Part shown: piece after piece, positions 26,805 to 38,959 of the stretch
How positions within the stretch are numbered: position 1 is the stretch's first letter
Layout: every line of letters starts with the position of its first letter
Source of the DNA: Beggiatoa leptomitoformis
Lineage (GTDB): Bacteria; Pseudomonadota; Gammaproteobacteria; Beggiatoales; Beggiatoaceae
Direction of reading: 5' to 3'
Length of the DNA stretch: 64,000 nucleotides
Assembly (NCBI RefSeq): GCF_001305575.3
Contig: NZ_CP012373.2
Coordinates: 1,178,001 to 1,242,000, forward strand
Made by a program: the position numbers and the translations under genes
Notes under the pieces: generated by a model
Seen by the model: the letters and a program-made list of their open reading frames with translations, nothing else
The model's database searches: none
What the model was told of the DNA's origin: nothing

Positions 26805-27506
26805 CTAATGTTGGCGGGGCGCATCTTGCACAATTTTACCGCTATCTAAGGTATAACGGCGGTCACATTGGTTTGCGAGTTCAGTATCATGGGTGACTAA
26901 TACCAATGCAGTGCCTTGTTCTGCACGCAATTTAAACAACAATTCAATAATGCGTTGCCCTGTTGCTTGGTCAAGATTACCCGTGGGTTCATCAGCAAAT
27001 AAGATTTGCGGTTGTCCTGCAAATGCCCGCGCGACAGCAACGCGCTGTTGCTCTCCCCCCGATAGCTGTTGCGGGGTATGGTGTAAACGATGCGTTAACC
27101 CCACTTGTTCTAGTAAATTTATCGCACTGGTTTTAGCGCGGGTATCACCTGCTAACTCTAAAGGCAACATTACGTTTTCTAAAGCCGTTAATCCTTGCAA
27201 CAAATGGAAAGACTGAAATACAAAACCCACTTTACCCGCACGCAATTGGGCGCGTCCGTCTTCATCCATTTGATTTAAAGGTGTTCCTAATAAAACCACT
27301 TCCCCCGTGCTGGGGTTGTCTAAACCAGCCAATAATCCCAACAGGGTTGATTTACCAGACCCTGACGCGCCCACAATGGCAACGGCTTCCCCTTGTTGAA
27401 TGTGTAAATCAACCGCACTTAACAAGGTCAAAATCCCCTCGGGTGCATTGACTTGTTTACTCACTTGTTCTGCTTTCACAACTATATTTGAGGAATCTAT
27501 CATCAT
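26805..27506 (-). CDS. ybbA: ABC transporter ATP-binding protein (YbbA-like, LolD family)
   Basis: A 233-residue ATPase. Walker A is VGASGSGKSTLL, the signature is QLSGGEQQRVAVARA, and Walker B is ILFADEPTGNLD, followed by the H-loop His in LVLVTHD. The length and sequence fit the MacB/LolD/YbbA group that pairs with FtsX-type permeases. Two adjacent ATG codons (27506 and 27503) could start it; AGG upstream fits 27506. Its start overlaps the start codon of the divergent tesA, so each gene's ribosome site lies inside the other gene. Confidence 0.92.
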   Translation of the reverse strand: MMIDSSNIVVKAEQVSKQVNAPEGILTLLSAVDLHIQQGEAVAIVGASGSGKSTLLGLLAGLDNPSTGEVVLLGTPLNQMDEDGRAQLRAGKVGFVFQSFHLLQGLTALENVMLPLELAGDTRAKTSAINLLEQVGLTHRLHHTPQQLSGGEQQRVAVARAFAGQPQILFADEPTGNLDQATGQRIIELLFKLRAEQGTALVLVTHDTELANQCDRRYTLDSGKIVQDAPRQH

Positions 27507-28128
27507 GTTAAAAAACCTATTGTTTTGTCTCGTACTCCTATTATGGGGGGGATTTGTACAGGCAAAAACCCCCGTATTATTGGTTGTCGGCGATAGTTTA
27601 AGCGCGGGCTATGGCATTAACCCTGAACAGGGCTGGGTTTATTTATTAAAAAATCGGCTAGAAACCAGTGATAAATACCAACAATGGCAAGTTATTAATG
27701 CAAGTATTAGCGGTGACACAACCAGCGGTGGACGGGCGCGATTATCCGCCTTGTTAGACACGCATAAACCCCGTGTGATCATTCTGGAGTTAGGCGGAAA
27801 TGACGGATTACGAGGCTTAAATTTAAAAGAAATGCGCGAAAATTTACGCATAATGATAGAAAAAAGCCAAGCGGCAGGTGCAAGCGTTATCTTATTTGGC
27901 ATGAAAATCCCGCCTAATTATGGCGAAGCTTATACACAACGCTTTGAAGCGGTTTTTCAAACCTTAGCAACAACTTATAAATTAGTATTTGTGCCTTTTT
28001 TCTTAGAAGGTGTTGCGGGTAATCCTGAGATGATACAAGCGGATGGCATTCATCCTATTGCCGACGTGCAGGGAAAATTGTTAGATAATGTATGGGATAC
28101 GATTAAACCCGTATTAACAACAGAGTAA
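27505..28128 (+). CDS. tesA: Arylesterase / acyl-CoA thioesterase TesA (GDSL family)
   Basis: About 207 residues with a signal peptide (MLKNLLFCLVLLLWGGF, cleavage near VQA), so periplasmic like E. coli TesA. SGNH-hydrolase blocks are visible: VVGDSLSAGYG (nucleophile Ser), the Gly block ASISGDT, LGGNDGLRG (Asn) and DGIHP (catalytic Asp and His). It hydrolyses acyl thioesters and esters. GAGGA about 10 bases upstream supports the start at 27505. It is divergent from and overlapping with ybbA, a pairing kept across gammaproteobacteria. Confidence 0.94.
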   Translation: MLKNLLFCLVLLLWGGFVQAKTPVLLVVGDSLSAGYGINPEQGWVYLLKNRLETSDKYQQWQVINASISGDTTSGGRARLSALLDTHKPRVIILELGGNDGLRGLNLKEMRENLRIMIEKSQAAGASVILFGMKIPPNYGEAYTQRFEAVFQTLATTYKLVFVPFFLEGVAGNPEMIQADGIHPIADVQGKLLDNVWDTIKPVLTTE

Positions 28129-28281
28129 AATGGACTGAATTAAACCGTATAAAATTGACCGAATTTAACGCCAATAATTCTGTTAATCCTGATTCAGACT
28201 GTCTTGAGAACACCCGTTTACAAAATCCCCTATTTTGTACATCCTGTCATAAATTTATCCCGCCTAACGGATTACGATGTT

Positions 28282-29004
28282 ATGTTAGAACTTTATGGTT
28301 TATCTGCTTTTTTAACTGGTTTACTTGGCTCTGTGCATTGTGTTGGCATGTGTGGCGGTATTGTTGGCGCGCTAACCATGGGTTTACCCGCAACAACACA
28401 TCAATCTCCATTACGTCTTTTTCCCTATTTACTCACCTATAATTTAGGTCGTTTAAGTAGTTACATGTTATCGGGCGCGTTGGTTGGTTTCTTAGGGGGA
28501 CAATTTACCGAAATTTTGCCACAACCGCATTTAATAGGTATGGCAATTTCTGGTATTTTCATGATTATTTTAGGTTTGTATCTGGGGGGTTGGTGGCAAT
28601 TTTTAAGCCTGTTAGAAAAACAAGGAGCGAAACTGTGGCGAAAAATACAACCCTTTAGTCGCTATTTCCTACCTGTTAAAAACCCGCTACAAGCATTAGG
28701 ATTAGGCATTATTTGGGGATGGTTGCCCTGTGGATTGGTTTACACGGCGTTAATGATAGCCTTAGCCTCTGGTAGCGCGTGGGAAGGCAGTTTATTGATG
28801 CTCGCTTTTGGACTTGGCACATTGCCGATGTTACTCACGATGGGCGCGACAACTGCATGGTTAAATCGGCTAACCCGTCACATTGCCGTCAGACGAGGGA
28901 TAGGCTTATTGGTTATAATATTTGGAGTTTATACGCTGTCTGGTTTCGCCCATCCTATACGATATGGTATTCATGGGACGAATATGTGCTACTACAACGA
29001 ATAG
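28282..29004 (+). CDS. TauE/SafE-like membrane protein (HCxGMCGG family)
   Basis: About 240 residues with six or so helices. The signature GLLGSVHCVGMCGGIVGAL at the N-terminus and GLGIIWGWLPCGLVYTAL in the second half define the family annotated as sulfite exporter TauE/SafE or UreH-domain, related to DsbD-type transmembrane domains. Homologues often lie in cytochrome-oxidase and copper-insertion loci, and the conserved Cys/His may handle metal or thiol redox. ATG 28282 is selected because the signature follows closely; longer in-frame extensions look non-conserved. Confidence 0.8.
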   Translation: MLELYGLSAFLTGLLGSVHCVGMCGGIVGALTMGLPATTHQSPLRLFPYLLTYNLGRLSSYMLSGALVGFLGGQFTEILPQPHLIGMAISGIFMIILGLYLGGWWQFLSLLEKQGAKLWRKIQPFSRYFLPVKNPLQALGLGIIWGWLPCGLVYTALMIALASGSAWEGSLLMLAFGLGTLPMLLTMGATTAWLNRLTRHIAVRRGIGLLVIIFGVYTLSGFAHPIRYGIHGTNMCYYNE

Positions 29005-29014
29005 AAGAAATATT

Positions 29015-29770
29015 ATGTTTTGGCGTGTTTTTTTAGAATTCGTTTTATTTTTTGGGGCGGTGAGTTTAGCGGTTTTCTTCGCGCTTGGTTTTTTTCGTTA
29101 TCTTTTTAGTGTTACTACCTCATCATCACCACCACCCCAAATTGAATCATCAGGAAATTTACAAAATTTATCGTTAAACGATAATATGTTACAAGAATTA
29201 ACAGGGGTTAAATCCTTACATTACCTTCAGCAAAATAAAGAATTAACATTTTTTGGTGTTTTCGCGGGGATAAGCCTCGTTTTAACCAGTAGCTGTTTTG
29301 TAGTGCTGGATAATAATGTGGCTTTAGCCACTTTTATAATGGTAATTCTGACACTGATTGGGATTGGAGCGATATTTTTTTATCGACAACAACATCGCCA
29401 AAAACGGTATAGACATTTATTCGCTTTATTACAAGAAGTGGATAACTTTAATAATACTATCAAAAATATCTACGTATTAGACCAATTACAAGCAGCGGGT
29501 AATCCTGTTAATTTAAGTGAACGTGATGCCATTTTAGAAGCCTTGACTATTATTCGCGTTGAATTAGTCCGTGCATTAACGACAGAAAAAATTCTCCGTG
29601 AAAATCCTACGTTTAATCCAGAACAGTTTCACTGTGATTTAAGCACTTTACATGCGTTACAAGTGAATAAGGAAACCAGCGAATATGGCAAATTATTGGA
29701 TATTGCCTTGCAAGTGGGTTTAAGCGTGCATGACAAAATGCGTGCATTTATTCAAGAAAGGCATGTTTGA
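29015..29770 (+). CDS. Uncharacterised membrane protein
   Basis: About 251 residues that I do not recognise. An N-terminal helix (FLEFVLFFGAVSLAVFFALGFF) is followed by a short Ser/Pro-rich linker, two adjacent helices near 90-140, then a largely helical, charged cytosolic domain. It starts 10 bases after the TauE/SafE-like gene, with AGAAG upstream, so the two are probably co-transcribed. No catalytic motif is visible. Confidence 0.65.
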   Translation: MFWRVFLEFVLFFGAVSLAVFFALGFFRYLFSVTTSSSPPPQIESSGNLQNLSLNDNMLQELTGVKSLHYLQQNKELTFFGVFAGISLVLTSSCFVVLDNNVALATFIMVILTLIGIGAIFFYRQQHRQKRYRHLFALLQEVDNFNNTIKNIYVLDQLQAAGNPVNLSERDAILEALTIIRVELVRALTTEKILRENPTFNPEQFHCDLSTLHALQVNKETSEYGKLLDIALQVGLSVHDKMRAFIQERHV

Positions 29771-29811
29771 TGCGTTTTTCAGCTTGAAGATAAACGGGTT
29801 CTCCTATTTTT

Positions 29812-29850
29812 ATCATAGAGATAGCCTTACCCTTATCTCTATGATTTGTT
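29812..29850. terminator. Hairpin between convergent genes
   Basis: ATCATAGAGATA (29812-29823) and TATCTCTATGAT (29834-29845) form a perfect 12-bp stem with a 10-base loop. The T-tail is poor, so termination is likely but not certain. Confidence 0.65.
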
Positions 29851-29868
29851 ACTTATATAAGAAAAGAT

Positions 29869-30888
29869 TTACTGATTACTGAGCCGTTTAGCAAAAGAAA
29901 TAGCATAGGCAGGTGAGCGGAAGCGCAAAATGGGGTCATTACTGGCGGCAATACCATCGCTCATAACTAAGGGGTCATAATTGACTTTTTCACAATCCGC
30001 GCCTTTTTGTGGCATCGCGTTGGTAATGGTCAATGTCCCTACATTGATTTTTTCCCGTTCATCAGGCCATGCAATACTCGGGTTGTCTTCAACATCACCC
30101 GCTACACCTATGGTAACAATCATATTCCAGTGTGCAGGTGCTTGTTTGACCTGCTCAATTAAGGTTTGTTCTAAAAAATCTGTCGGTGCGGACTTTAACA
30201 TATCATCCGACAAAGGTTTTTCCCCTGCTTTGGGAACAAATTGCCAACGGACTAGCGTTGTTTTATCGGCTTTGTTGATAAATTTAAAGGTATGAATTCC
30301 CCAAAAAGAGCTATTTGCATAACTGCTTGGCGGGTTATGGCTGGCTAAAAAAGCCCCTTGAGCGGCACTATCAGGATGACTGGCTTTAAACGCCTTGATT
30401 TTTTCAGGATCAGGTTTGCCCGTAGTAGGGTCAGGTTGAGCCGCTTGAATAGCATCAAAAAAAGTTTGCGGTTGTGCTGCGCCAAAAATGGGCGTATTTA
30501 ACATGGTCATGTGTTGTAAGCCACCCGCTGGCAATTTAAATTCCAACGCCATTCCGCGAGGGCTTTTTGCAGTATCGGGTGCATGAGGATTACCCCCTGC
30601 TAAAGAAAAGCGAGCAACAACAGGAATTTTCTCGCCTGAAAACAGCGCAGAACGCGAATAAGGCTCGGCAACAGCAGGGATTCCCACAAACTCCCCCACA
30701 GCACAAACCCCTTTTGTATGATTACGGCGTTCCCCTTGAGTAACCCCGAATGTTTTTTCTATCGCTTGTACAACTTGTTCAGGTGTAACGGTGCTGGTTT
30801 TTGCCTCATCGGCAATACAGACAGAGAAAGGGCTAACAAATAAAACACTAATGAATAGGGAAGGCATTAAAGATTGTTTGATTAACAT
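29869..30888 (-). CDS. Periplasmic catalase-family heme protein (SrpA-like mini-catalase)
   Basis: 339 residues, much shorter than classical catalases (about 480). A signal peptide (MLIKQSLMPSLFISVLFVS...) points to the periplasm. The distal His is in GERRNHTKGVCAVGEF, the distal Asn region in the FGAAQPQTFFDAIQA neighbourhood, and the C-terminal RFRSPAYAISFAKR carries the probable proximal heme Tyr. The family (catalase-related peroxidase, SrpA/YdbL-type) uses heme for peroxide-dependent oxidation. No partner cytochrome b561 gene, common beside this family, is adjacent. Confidence 0.88.
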   Translation of the reverse strand: MLIKQSLMPSLFISVLFVSPFSVCIADEAKTSTVTPEQVVQAIEKTFGVTQGERRNHTKGVCAVGEFVGIPAVAEPYSRSALFSGEKIPVVARFSLAGGNPHAPDTAKSPRGMALEFKLPAGGLQHMTMLNTPIFGAAQPQTFFDAIQAAQPDPTTGKPDPEKIKAFKASHPDSAAQGAFLASHNPPSSYANSSFWGIHTFKFINKADKTTLVRWQFVPKAGEKPLSDDMLKSAPTDFLEQTLIEQVKQAPAHWNMIVTIGVAGDVEDNPSIAWPDEREKINVGTLTITNAMPQKGADCEKVNYDPLVMSDGIAASNDPILRFRSPAYAISFAKRLSNQ

Positions 30889-31211
30889 CTTATTTTTCCT
30901 AATATAATGTAGTGATGTGCGTTAATTGTAGCATGTTTAAAGGTGGACATTGCATCGCAATGCTAGGGTAGCGATGGTTAAACTTGGAGACTCACCACCG
31001 CCAATGCTAAAAAAGCGGGCATCTGTAATATTAGCCTTAGCTAAATCATTGACTACAAAGTTAATCATGTACGTAGCACTACAAGGTTAAAAGATAAATC
31101 CCTATATTACCTTAAACAACCAATCATCCTAACCATTATTAGCATTAAACGCCAAGCGATGTTGTAAGCATTATCACTAATTTCACAATAATATCATTAT
31201 GATACTAGACG
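30889..31211. other. Intergenic region, no supported gene
   Basis: About 320 bases upstream of the catalase-like gene and downstream of yejB. A 43-codon minus-strand frame at 30937-31068 lacks a ribosome site. I see no yejE or yejF sequence here. Confidence 0.45.
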
Positions 31212-32324
31212 CTAATTTTCCCGCTTTTCAAAATCAATTCGCGGGTCTATCAAGATATACATCAAATCGCCGATTAAATTTAACAATAAACCCAATAAAG
31301 TAAACATATACAATGAACCAAACATAATTGGATAATCACGATTTATCGTTGCTTCATAACCCAATAAACCCAAGCCATCCAATGAAAAAACCATTTCAAT
31401 CAACAAAGACCCTGTAAACAAAATTCCAATAAAAGCACTCGGAAAGCCTGCGATGACAATTAACATCGCATTACGAAACACATGCCCATATAACACGCGC
31501 CATTCCGTTAAACCTTTTGCCCGTGCAGTCATCACATATTGTTTGTTAATTTCATCTAAAAACGAATTTTTTGTGAGCATCGTCAACCCTGCGAATCCAC
31601 CGATTAACATGGCTAATACAGGCAAAGTAATATGCCACAAATAATCCGTTATTTTGTCAAAAACACCCAATTCAGACCAATTTTCTGAAGTTAAGCCCTT
31701 TAACGGAAACCAGTCAAAAAATGAACCCCCAGCAAACAAGACAATTAATAACACCGCAAATAAAAAACTCGGAATTGCATAACCTAAGATGATTACGCCA
31801 CTTGTCCACACATCAAATGCAGTTCCATCGCGCACAGCTTTTGCAATCCCCAAAGGAATGGAAATCAAATAAACCAATAAAGTCGTCCATAATCCCAAAG
31901 AAATTGAAACGGGCATTTTTTCTAAAATTAAACTAATGACAGACTGGTCTCGATAAAAACTACTTCCGAAATCAAACACTAAATAACTACCCAACATTTG
32001 AAAAAAGCGCGTATAAATGGGCTGATCAAAATGATACATCTGTTCAATTTCTTTAATAATATAAGGCGGTAAACCTTGTGCACCTCGATACTTACTATTT
32101 GTCGTTTCTGAGGTACTCACAGTAATAGAACTGTTTTGTATCGTATCGCTTTGTACCCCCCCCCCAAATCGGGCGGTAGAACTGCGCAATGTGCCTTCTA
32201 ATTGTGAAATCGTTCGCTCAACAGGCCCACCCGGAGCGGTTTGAATGATAAAAAAATTAATCACCATAATTCCCAGTAACGTCGGGATTATTAATAATAA
32301 ACGACGAATAATATAAGCCGTCAT
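31212..32324 (-). CDS. yejB: ABC transporter permease YejB-like (microcin C / oligopeptide type)
   Basis: A 370-residue binding-protein-dependent permease with about six helices. The N-terminus [20 protein letters not shown] and [10 protein letters not shown] are characteristic of YejB. The EAA loop is visible as [20 protein letters not shown] before the last helices. An inserted periplasmic region after helix 1 (about 40-110) is as in YejB. Normally it is encoded with yejA, yejE and yejF for peptide uptake; none of those is adjacent here, so the rest must be elsewhere or lost. Confidence 0.88.
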   Translation of the reverse strand: MTAYIIRRLLLIIPTLLGIMVINFFIIQTAPGGPVERTISQLEGTLRSSTARFGGGVQSDTIQNSSITVSTSETTNSKYRGAQGLPPYIIKEIEQMYHFDQPIYTRFFQMLGSYLVFDFGSSFYRDQSVISLILEKMPVSISLGLWTTLLVYLISIPLGIAKAVRDGTAFDVWTSGVIILGYAIPSFLFAVLLIVLFAGGSFFDWFPLKGLTSENWSELGVFDKITDYLWHITLPVLAMLIGGFAGLTMLTKNSFLDEINKQYVMTARAKGLTEWRVLYGHVFRNAMLIVIAGFPSAFIGILFTGSLLIEMVFSLDGLGLLGYEATINRDYPIMFGSLYMFTLLGLLLNLIGDLMYILIDPRIDFEKREN

Positions 32325-32454
32325 AATTCAATGCTCACTGAATAAGTTATTTAATCTAATGGGAGTATCCCCAAAGTAGTGTCTGCAAAGTGAAATCATC
32401 TATAATACAGTTTGTTTTGCTTTATTTCCCCTGATGAAAAAAGAGGTTGCAACG

Positions 32455-32676
32455 ATGGCAGAAAAAACGCCAAAACAAAGATATATCGTAATCATGGATA
32501 GCAGTAGCGTGGGGATTACGAAATCGGTTAATTTAATGGTCAATCAAATCAATACCAAAATTACAGAAGGCTATATTCCACATGGTAATTTGGTGGCCGT
32601 TGCCGATGATGACGGTAATCCTAGTTTTTTCCAACCGATGATTTTACGCGCCCCTACCCCACCAGCAAGCAAATAA
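32455..32676 (+). CDS. Small DUF1737-like protein
   Basis: 73 residues, soluble. The pattern VNLMVNQINTKITEGYIPHGNLVAV, predicted helix then strand, matches the DUF1737 fold (an N-terminal strand, a helix with xxKIxEGW, then GG/GN strand). Function is unknown. ATG 32455 with AGAGGTTGCAACG upstream is clearly better than the frame's first ATG at 32434. It precedes ligA by about 90 bases. Confidence 0.7.
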   Translation: MAEKTPKQRYIVIMDSSSVGITKSVNLMVNQINTKITEGYIPHGNLVAVADDDGNPSFFQPMILRAPTPPASK

Positions 32677-34794
<2,118 letters not shown>

Positions 34795-34942
34795 ACAGGA
34801 TAAATACCAAAAGTGTCTGAATTAGGACTCACAAATATTTGAAAAATTCGTGATGCTTGATTCAGACCACTTGCAATATAATATATTGAATATATTTGTT
34901 TTATGATAGCTGTATGGAAAAATGTTCACTGGAGATTGTTGC

Positions 34943-37453
34943 ATGACAATTACAACTTTCAATACTCGTCGTTTATATAGGATTTATCTTATTGCACTGA
35001 GTTTTGTTACCTTATTATTCATGCTAGAACAATTTCTTATTTATCGGGTAGATTATCACTTTAACCGTCTACAACTCATTAATATTGCTGGACGACAACG
35101 CATGTTAGTAGAAAAAATTAATAAATCTATGTTGGCGGTGAAAGTTTCTCCTACTGATGAGAAACGTCAATATTATTTGGCTCAATTGCGTTATTCGCTG
35201 AAAGAATGGTCAGAAGTACATAAAAGGCTTAAATATGGCGATGATATTAAAGAGTTGTTTTCTAGTTTAAATAGTCCAGAAATTCAACAATACTTTATTG
35301 AAATAGAGGATAGTTATCAATTAATTTATCAGTCTAGTTTAACTTTTTTAGCTTTATTTAGGCAAAATAGTGTTGAGGGAGCATTTCCACCAAGAGCAGA
35401 TGTATTAATGTGGACAATATTAGATAATACACCCAAGTTTATAGATAAAATGGATTTAATTACAAGAACATATTCAGATAATTTAGTCAAGCAATCACAC
35501 CAATTACAATTAATTAATAGTTTATTAATTTTTATCAATTTGAGTATTTTAATTTGGTTAGCAAAGTATTTATTTTACCCAACATTACGCAAAGTTGAAC
35601 AAACACTTATTGCTTTACAATATAGTGAACAATGTTATAAAGAAATTGCTGAATCGCTTGAACAATCTGAAATACACTTTTCTGCATTAGCGGTACGACA
35701 AAAAGCCATTATGGATAACGTTTTAAATGGCATTATTACCATCAATACAGCAGGTATTATTGATTCCTTTAATAAATCTGCCGAAAAAATCTTTGCCTAT
35801 TCTGAAGCAGATGTTTTAGGGAAAAATATTAATTGTCTTATGCCTGAACCTTATAAAGAAGCACATGATGGATATTTACGTCGATATTTACAAACAAATG
35901 AAGCCCGTATCATTGGCATAGGACGGGATGTTTTTGGTAGGCGCAAAGATGGTTCAACGTTTCCTTTACATTTGGGTCTCAGTGTTGTTGAAATTAATGG
36001 TGAGAAAATATTTATTGGGATTGTACAAGATATTACTGAAGCAAAGCATATTGAGCTAGAATTAAAACAAAGCAAAGAGCAGGCAGAACGTGCAAATTTA
36101 GCAAAGAGTGCCTTTTTAGCAAATATGAGTCATGAATTACGTACTCCCCTAAATGGCATTTTAGGTTATACACAGTTATTAAATCGGGATAAATCACTAA
36201 CCGATAAGCAAAGAGAAAGCATAGGTATTATTAACCGAAGTGGTCAACATTTATTAAACCTTATCAATGATGTTCTTGATTTATCAAAAATTGAAGCGGA
36301 TAGGCTGGAGTTAATACCAAAAAATGTAATTTTATTACCTTTTTTGTATGAAACCGTTGAATTATTACAGATGCAGGCGCAACAGAAAAATATTATTTTA
36401 CGGATTGAATTGGGAACAAATTTGCCTGATGTTGTTTACGTCGATGAAAAACGCCTCCGCCAAATCATCTTAAATTTACTGAGTAACGCGGTAAAGTTTA
36501 CCCAACGAGGTGAGGTTGTTTTTAGCGTTATTCAATCAGATATAGGTGTTCAATTTGCTGTACAGGATACAGGACGTGGAATTGCAGAAAAGGATTTAGC
36601 AACACTATTCAAGCCATTTCAACAAGTTGGTGATTTATTGGTAGAGGTAGAAGGAACGGGGTTAGGACTCGCGATTAGCTACCGCTTAGTAGAAAAAATG
36701 GGCGGACAATTAAAAGTTATCAGTACGTTAATGAGTGGTAGCCGTTTTTGGTTTGATATTCCCTTACCTATTGTGCAGCAACAAACCATACGCACGGAAA
36801 CAGCGACCGAATCAACAACGATTATTGGTATCGTAGGACAGCCACCTACCTTATTAGTTGTTGATAATGTCCTTGAAAATCGGTCGTTTCTAACCATGAT
36901 ATTACGCGATATCGGTTTTACTGTTTTGGAGGCAGATAATGGGCAAGCAGCACTGTCTTTGTTAGCAACACAGACACCTGATGCATTATTAACCGATTTA
37001 CGTATGCCTATTATGAATGGTGTTGAATTAATAAAGAATATTCGTCAAGAGCCATTATTACACAGTATGGTTATTATCGCCATGTCTGCCAGTATTGCTA
37101 AACAGCAGTCTGATTATCTCACGCTTGGTTGCTCTGCCTTTCTTGCCAAGCCAATTCAATTAGATAGCTTATTTAGGTTGTTACAAGAACATCTGGGTGT
37201 ACAGTGGATTTATGCAGAAAAGCCCCGACAACAAGCCCCGATTACGTGCATCTTACAAACAGAGCAAATAAATCGTTTGTTGGACTATGTCAAATGTGGC
37301 AAAGTGCGTGCGGTTTTAACTTATGTGGACGAGTTAGCCAAACAAGATACGCAGTTTAGCGATTTTAGGGATAAAGTTAAGCTATTAGCCCAACAGTTCG
37401 ATATGGATAAATTAGCCGCATTGGTCCGTTTGTACAGTTCATCAGATAATTAA
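34943..37453 (+). CDS. Hybrid sensor histidine kinase with PilJ/NarX-type input, PAS and receiver
   Basis: About 836 residues. Helix 1 is followed by a periplasmic domain beginning LINIAGRQRMLVEKI, the PilJ/NarX-type P-box, then helix 2 near 200-220. The PAS domain (about 260-380) has the FixL-like end FGRRKDGSTFPLHL. HisKA carries the phospho-His in NMSHELRTPLNGIL; the ATPase shows NLLSNAVKFT, DTGRGI and GTGLGLAIS. The receiver at 650-760 has LLTDLRMP but VVDNV in place of the usual VDDx. GGAGATTGTTGC supports ATG 34943. It lies just upstream of lutB. NarX-like P-boxes sense nitrate or nitrite in some proteins; the ligand here is unknown. Confidence 0.87.
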   Translation: MTITTFNTRRLYRIYLIALSFVTLLFMLEQFLIYRVDYHFNRLQLINIAGRQRMLVEKINKSMLAVKVSPTDEKRQYYLAQLRYSLKEWSEVHKRLKYGDDIKELFSSLNSPEIQQYFIEIEDSYQLIYQSSLTFLALFRQNSVEGAFPPRADVLMWTILDNTPKFIDKMDLITRTYSDNLVKQSHQLQLINSLLIFINLSILIWLAKYLFYPTLRKVEQTLIALQYSEQCYKEIAESLEQSEIHFSALAVRQKAIMDNVLNGIITINTAGIIDSFNKSAEKIFAYSEADVLGKNINCLMPEPYKEAHDGYLRRYLQTNEARIIGIGRDVFGRRKDGSTFPLHLGLSVVEINGEKIFIGIVQDITEAKHIELELKQSKEQAERANLAKSAFLANMSHELRTPLNGILGYTQLLNRDKSLTDKQRESIGIINRSGQHLLNLINDVLDLSKIEADRLELIPKNVILLPFLYETVELLQMQAQQKNIILRIELGTNLPDVVYVDEKRLRQIILNLLSNAVKFTQRGEVVFSVIQSDIGVQFAVQDTGRGIAEKDLATLFKPFQQVGDLLVEVEGTGLGLAISYRLVEKMGGQLKVISTLMSGSRFWFDIPLPIVQQQTIRTETATESTTIIGIVGQPPTLLVVDNVLENRSFLTMILRDIGFTVLEADNGQAALSLLATQTPDALLTDLRMPIMNGVELIKNIRQEPLLHSMVIIAMSASIAKQQSDYLTLGCSAFLAKPIQLDSLFRLLQEHLGVQWIYAEKPRQQAPITCILQTEQINRLLDYVKCGKVRAVLTYVDELAKQDTQFSDFRDKVKLLAQQFDMDKLAALVRLYSSSDN

Positions 37454-37531
37454 CCTAGTTAGAATAACCGCTTCTAGTGTCCGTCATTGATTTAGACAAG
37501 CAACTAGATTGGATCGAGGAGTCCTTCTACA

Positions 37532-38959
37532 ATGCAATCCCAATCTCATGATTTTAAACAGCGAGCTACCGTTGCCTTACAAGATGTTCAATTGCAAAAG
37601 GCAATGGCAAACGCCAAAACAGGATTTATCGATAAACGGCGTAATGCCGTGCAAGCCCTACCAGAATTTGAAGCCTTGCGCACACGGGCAAAAGAGATTA
37701 AGGAGCATACCTTAAGCCATTTAGATTTTTACCTAGAACAGTTTGAAAAACAAGTTATTGCCAGTGGTGGACAAGTGCATTGGGCAGATACCGCCGAAAC
37801 AGCACGCACTATCATTGTTAAGCTCTGTCAACAAGCCAATGCCAAAGTGATTACTAAGGGTAAATCCATGATTGGTGAAGAAATCGCCATTAATGAAGCC
37901 CTAGAAGCGAATCATTTTGAAGTCGTAGAAACGGATTTGGGTGAATATATTATTCAACTTGCCAAAGAACCGCCTAGCCATATCATCGCGCCTGCCGTGC
38001 ATAAAACCCGTGAACAAATTACCGAGTTATTTCATCAACATCACCAACAGTATGGTTTAACTGAAAAGCAAACTGAGCGTGCTGCGTTAGTAAATGAAGC
38101 CCGTCAAGTCTTGCGGAAAAAATACCTTGCGGCAGATGTGGGTATTACTGGTGCAAATTTTCTTGTCGCAGAAACAGGCTCTACGGTCATTGTAACGAAT
38201 GAGGGGAATGGGGATTTAACCAATTGCTTACCGCGTGTGCATATTGTCACTGCTAGTATTGATAAGGTTATCCCAACCCTAGAAGACATGACAACTATCA
38301 TTCGTTTGCTAGGTCGTAGTGCTACAGGGCAAGAAATGACGGCCTACACCACCTTGACAACGGGTATAAAACAAACGGGTGATTTAAGTGGTGTTTCTGA
38401 ATTTCATGTAGTGTTATTAGACAACGGACGCTCACGCATGTTGGGCAATGAATTTCATGACATGTTGCGCTGTATTCGATGTGGTGCGTGTTTAAACCAT
38501 TGTCCTGTTTATGGTTCTATTGGCGGTCATGCTTATGGTTGGGTTTATCCCGGACCTATGGGGTCGGTTTTAACCCCCATTATGCTGGGTTTGCAAGAAG
38601 CGGGGGATTTACCCAATGCCTGCACGCTGAATGGACGCTGTCAACAAGTCTGCCCAATGAGCATTCCTTTACCCACTATGTTACGCCACCACCGCATTCG
38701 TCAGTTTAAACAAGGATTAGTTCATGGTCGCACCCGCTGGGCATTGCAACTGTGGGTATTTTTTGCCAAACATCCCGTTTTGTATCAACTAAGCACGGCA
38801 ACAAAAGCACGGTTATTAGGATGGTTAGGCAAAAAACGCGGTTATTTTAGCCATTTACCTTTTGCCTCTGCATGGACAGCGACACGCGATATGCCCGCCC
38901 CACAAGGGGAAACATTTATGGCACAGTGGAAACGCTTAAATAAGGGGTTAAACAAATGA
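37532..38959 (+). CDS. lutB: LutB/LldF-type iron-sulfur protein of L-lactate utilisation
   Basis: 475 residues. The N-terminal LUD domain (about 60-300) includes SMIGEEIAINEALE and GVTGANFLVAETG-type sequence. The ferredoxin-like part has CIRCGACLNHCPVY and then CTLNGRCQQVCP, where the usual second Cys of the second cluster is Asn, so that cluster may have fewer Cys ligands. LutABC together oxidise L-lactate to pyruvate in the cytosol. A good ribosome site (GAGGAG) precedes it. lutC overlaps the stop by four bases; no lutA is seen upstream. Confidence 0.92.
   Translation: MQSQSHDFKQRATVALQDVQLQKAMANAKTGFIDKRRNAVQALPEFEALRTRAKEIKEHTLSHLDFYLEQFEKQVIASGGQVHWADTAETARTIIVKLCQQANAKVITKGKSMIGEEIAINEALEANHFEVVETDLGEYIIQLAKEPPSHIIAPAVHKTREQITELFHQHHQQYGLTEKQTERAALVNEARQVLRKKYLAADVGITGANFLVAETGSTVIVTNEGNGDLTNCLPRVHIVTASIDKVIPTLEDMTTIIRLLGRSATGQEMTAYTTLTTGIKQTGDLSGVSEFHVVLLDNGRSRMLGNEFHDMLRCIRCGACLNHCPVYGSIGGHAYGWVYPGPMGSVLTPIMLGLQEAGDLPNACTLNGRCQQVCPMSIPLPTMLRHHRIRQFKQGLVHGRTRWALQLWVFFAKHPVLYQLSTATKARLLGWLGKKRGYFSHLPFASAWTATRDMPAPQGETFMAQWKRLNKGLNK

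Noticed and set aside
28155-28442. Plus-strand 95-codon frame before the TauE/SafE-like gene
   Set aside because: It overlaps the clearly membrane-coding frame and shows no conserved motif.
30937-31068. 43-codon minus-strand frame between the catalase-like gene and yejB
   Set aside because: No ribosome site, no recognised motif and a short length; may be a decayed gene end but cannot be supported.
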